A stretch of 7,259 nucleotides of DNA from Croceibacterium_A sp044506565. GTDB lineage: Bacteria; Pseudomonadota; Alphaproteobacteria; Sphingomonadales; Sphingomonadaceae. The stretch is taken from contig JBIQKN010000109.1 in the NCBI GenBank assembly GCA_044506565.1, forward strand, positions 1 through 7,259, in the 5' to 3' direction. The notes below the pieces were generated by a model. That model saw only the letters and a list, made by a program, of their open reading frames with translations. It was not told the origin of the DNA and did not search any database. The stretch's first letter is position 1. The number at the start of each line of letters is the position of its first letter. Positions 6,253 to 7,259 of the stretch are shown piece after piece. The translations under genes and the position numbers were made by a program.

Positions 6253-6324
6253 TGATCGACTCTCCCGGATAGGTTTGTATGCAACCCTAACGATCGTGAC
6301 TGTTTTGGCGAGAGGGTAAAGTCG
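6253..6324. promoter_or_regulatory. Divergent promoter region between the SnoaL-like unit and the SDR gene
   Basis: Seventy-two bases separate the two divergent starts, so both promoters must sit here or overlap the gene ends. It contains the minus-strand Shine-Dalgarno (6260-6266), the candidate operator TTTGTATGCA (6274-6283), an 8-bp perfect palindrome ACGATCGT (6290-6297) and the plus-strand Shine-Dalgarno GAGAGG (6310-6315), nine bases before the ATG at 6325. I see no clear consensus -35/-10 pair on either strand. Shared control of both directions by one regulator is the simplest reading. Confidence 0.55.
6274..6283 (+). promoter_or_regulatory. Candidate operator, copy 2 (TTTGTATGCA)
   Basis: This is an exact copy, inverted relative to the plus strand, of the 10-mer at 3721-3730 upstream of the TonB receptor. 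One base farther on, TTGTATGCAA (6275-6284) is 8/10 self-complementary, and GGTT/AACC flanks extend the symmetry, as expected for a dimeric repressor site. It lies 41 bases before the SDR start and 21 bases before the SnoaL start on the other strand, in position to block both promoters. Confidence 0.42.
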
Positions 6325-7254
6325 ATGAGCGCAGCGGACCGGCCCTGGGAAGGGCGCGTGGCCTTCGTTACCGGCGCGGTGACCGGCATCGGTCTCGGCG
6401 TCGCGCAGGCGTTCGCCGACGCCGGAATGCGGCTCGCGCTGAGCTATCGGAACGAGGACGACCGGGCGCGCACCGCCGAATGGTTCGCCGCCAAGGGCTA
6501 CGAGCAGCCGCTGTTCTGCAAGCTCGACGTGACCGATCGCGCGCGCTTCGCCGAGGTCGCCGACGAGGTCGTCCGGCACCTCGGCGAGGTCCACGTGCTG
6601 GTCAACAACGCCGGCGTCTCGGTGTTCGGCCCGACCGACGAGGCGAGCTACGACGACTACGACTGGATCATGGGGGTCAACTTCGGCGGCGTGGTCAACG
6701 GCCTCGTCAGTTTCCTGCCCAGGATCAAGGCCTCGACCGGCCGTCGGCACGTGGTCAACGTCGCCTCGATGGCCGCCTTCCTGCCCGGCCCGCAGGCGGG
6801 CATCTACACCGCCAGCAAGTTCGCCGTGCGCGGCCTGACCGAGAGCCTGCGCTACAACCTCGCGCCGCACGGTATCGGCTGCTCGCTGTGCTGCCCGGCG
6901 CTGACCCGCACCAACGCCTGGACCAGCGCGCTCAAGCGGCCCGACAATTTCGGCGACAGCGGGTTCCCGGAGGTGCCGAAGGAATCGCTCGAGCAGTTCG
7001 GCACCGCGTTCGACGAGGGAATGGATCCCTACGAGGTCGGCGCCAAGATCCTCGCCGGGATGACCGCGCAGAAGGGCCTGATCCTGACCCACCCCGAGCA
7101 CGGACCGGACTTCGAGGAGATCCACCACAAGCTGATGGCCGCGCTGCCGAAGGAAGAAGCCCCTCCCGGCCGCCTCAAGATCGAGCAGCTCCGCCGCGAC
7201 GCGATGAAGGCGGCCGAGGCCGGGCTGGTGATCAAGCTCGACGACCTGACCTGA
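6325..7254 (+). CDS. Short-chain dehydrogenase/reductase, LigD-like (C-alpha dehydrogenase type)
   Basis: A 309-residue classical SDR that would oxidise an alcohol or reduce a ketone with NAD(P). The Rossmann motif TGAVTGIG is at 16-23, NNAG at 94-97, and the catalytic tetrad is N119, S148, Y161 and K165 (YTASK). The end of strand beta-2 reads SYRNEDD (40-46) without the acidic residue typical of NAD-specific enzymes and with R42, suggesting NADP(H) (inference). The block SYDDYDWIMGVNFGGVVNG (108-126) and the roughly 60-residue C-terminal extension beyond the SDR core resemble, from memory, LigD/LigL/LigN, the sphingomonad C-alpha dehydrogenases of beta-aryl ether catabolism. Many relatives act on other alcohols. 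The start has GAGAGG nine bases upstream. The gene is complete, divergent from the SnoaL-like/amidohydrolase unit, and may head a plus-strand operon that continues past the window. Confidence 0.9.
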   Translation: MSAADRPWEGRVAFVTGAVTGIGLGVAQAFADAGMRLALSYRNEDDRARTAEWFAAKGYEQPLFCKLDVTDRARFAEVADEVVRHLGEVHVLVNNAGVSVFGPTDEASYDDYDWIMGVNFGGVVNGLVSFLPRIKASTGRRHVVNVASMAAFLPGPQAGIYTASKFAVRGLTESLRYNLAPHGIGCSLCCPALTRTNAWTSALKRPDNFGDSGFPEVPKESLEQFGTAFDEGMDPYEVGAKILAGMTAQKGLILTHPEHGPDFEEIHHKLMAALPKEEAPPGRLKIEQLRRDAMKAAEAGLVIKLDDLT

Positions 7255-7259
7255 CGGTT

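Noticed and set aside
6290..6297. ACGATCGT perfect palindrome as an operator
   Set aside because: Eight bases of GATC-centred symmetry is easily met by chance and has no second copy at the receptor promoter.
6253..7128. N-terminal extension of the long SnoaL-like protein (start at 7128)
   Set aside because: This part is antisense to the well-supported SDR gene and has no motif; the ATG at 6252 has a good Shine-Dalgarno and the family N-terminus.

Overview
The window is GC-rich, densely coded DNA, most likely from a sphingomonad (Sphingomonadales, Alphaproteobacteria; Novosphingobium, Sphingobium or Sphingomonas type). This rests on four things: a TonB-dependent receptor of the type these bacteria carry in many copies; a LigW-like amidohydrolase; a LigD-like short-chain dehydrogenase; and a paired GC-rich inverted repeat of the kind found between genes in this group. 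The genus is inference.

Layout. On the + strand, 22-1191 encodes a DUF418 polytopic membrane protein that looks unrelated to the rest. It converges on a TonB-dependent receptor (1246-3660, -), and the two share a strong hairpin terminator (1197-1220). Upstream of the receptor is a 162-bp regulatory gap (3661-3822). Then comes a three-gene minus-strand unit, in transcription order: a SnoaL/NTF2-like protein of 232 aa (5554-6252), a 139-bp gap filled mostly by an inverted-repeat element (5419-5537), a second and unrelated SnoaL-like protein (4953-5414), and a LigW-like metal-dependent amidohydrolase/decarboxylase (3823-4953) joined to it by a TGATG stop/start overlap. Divergent from this unit, across a 72-bp intergenic region, is an SDR dehydrogenase (6325-7254, +). 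No gap exceeds 300 bases. I see no RNA genes, CRISPR, transposase or phage genes.

How the genes may work together. The set reads as part of a catabolic locus: outer-membrane uptake (receptor), alcohol/ketone oxidoreduction (SDR), cofactor-free lyase, dehydratase or isomerase chemistry (two NTF2-fold proteins), and removal of an aromatic carboxyl or a related C-C cleavage (amidohydrolase). The closest family resemblances I can recall, LigW for the amidohydrolase and the LigD/LigL/LigN C-alpha dehydrogenases for the SDR, point to lignin-derived or other aromatic compounds, but the actual substrate cannot be read from sequence. A shared 10-base motif (TGCATACAAA / TTTGTATGCA) lies upstream of the receptor and in the divergent SDR/SnoaL promoter. 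It is a candidate operator tying the locus into one regulon. The regulator itself is not in the window.
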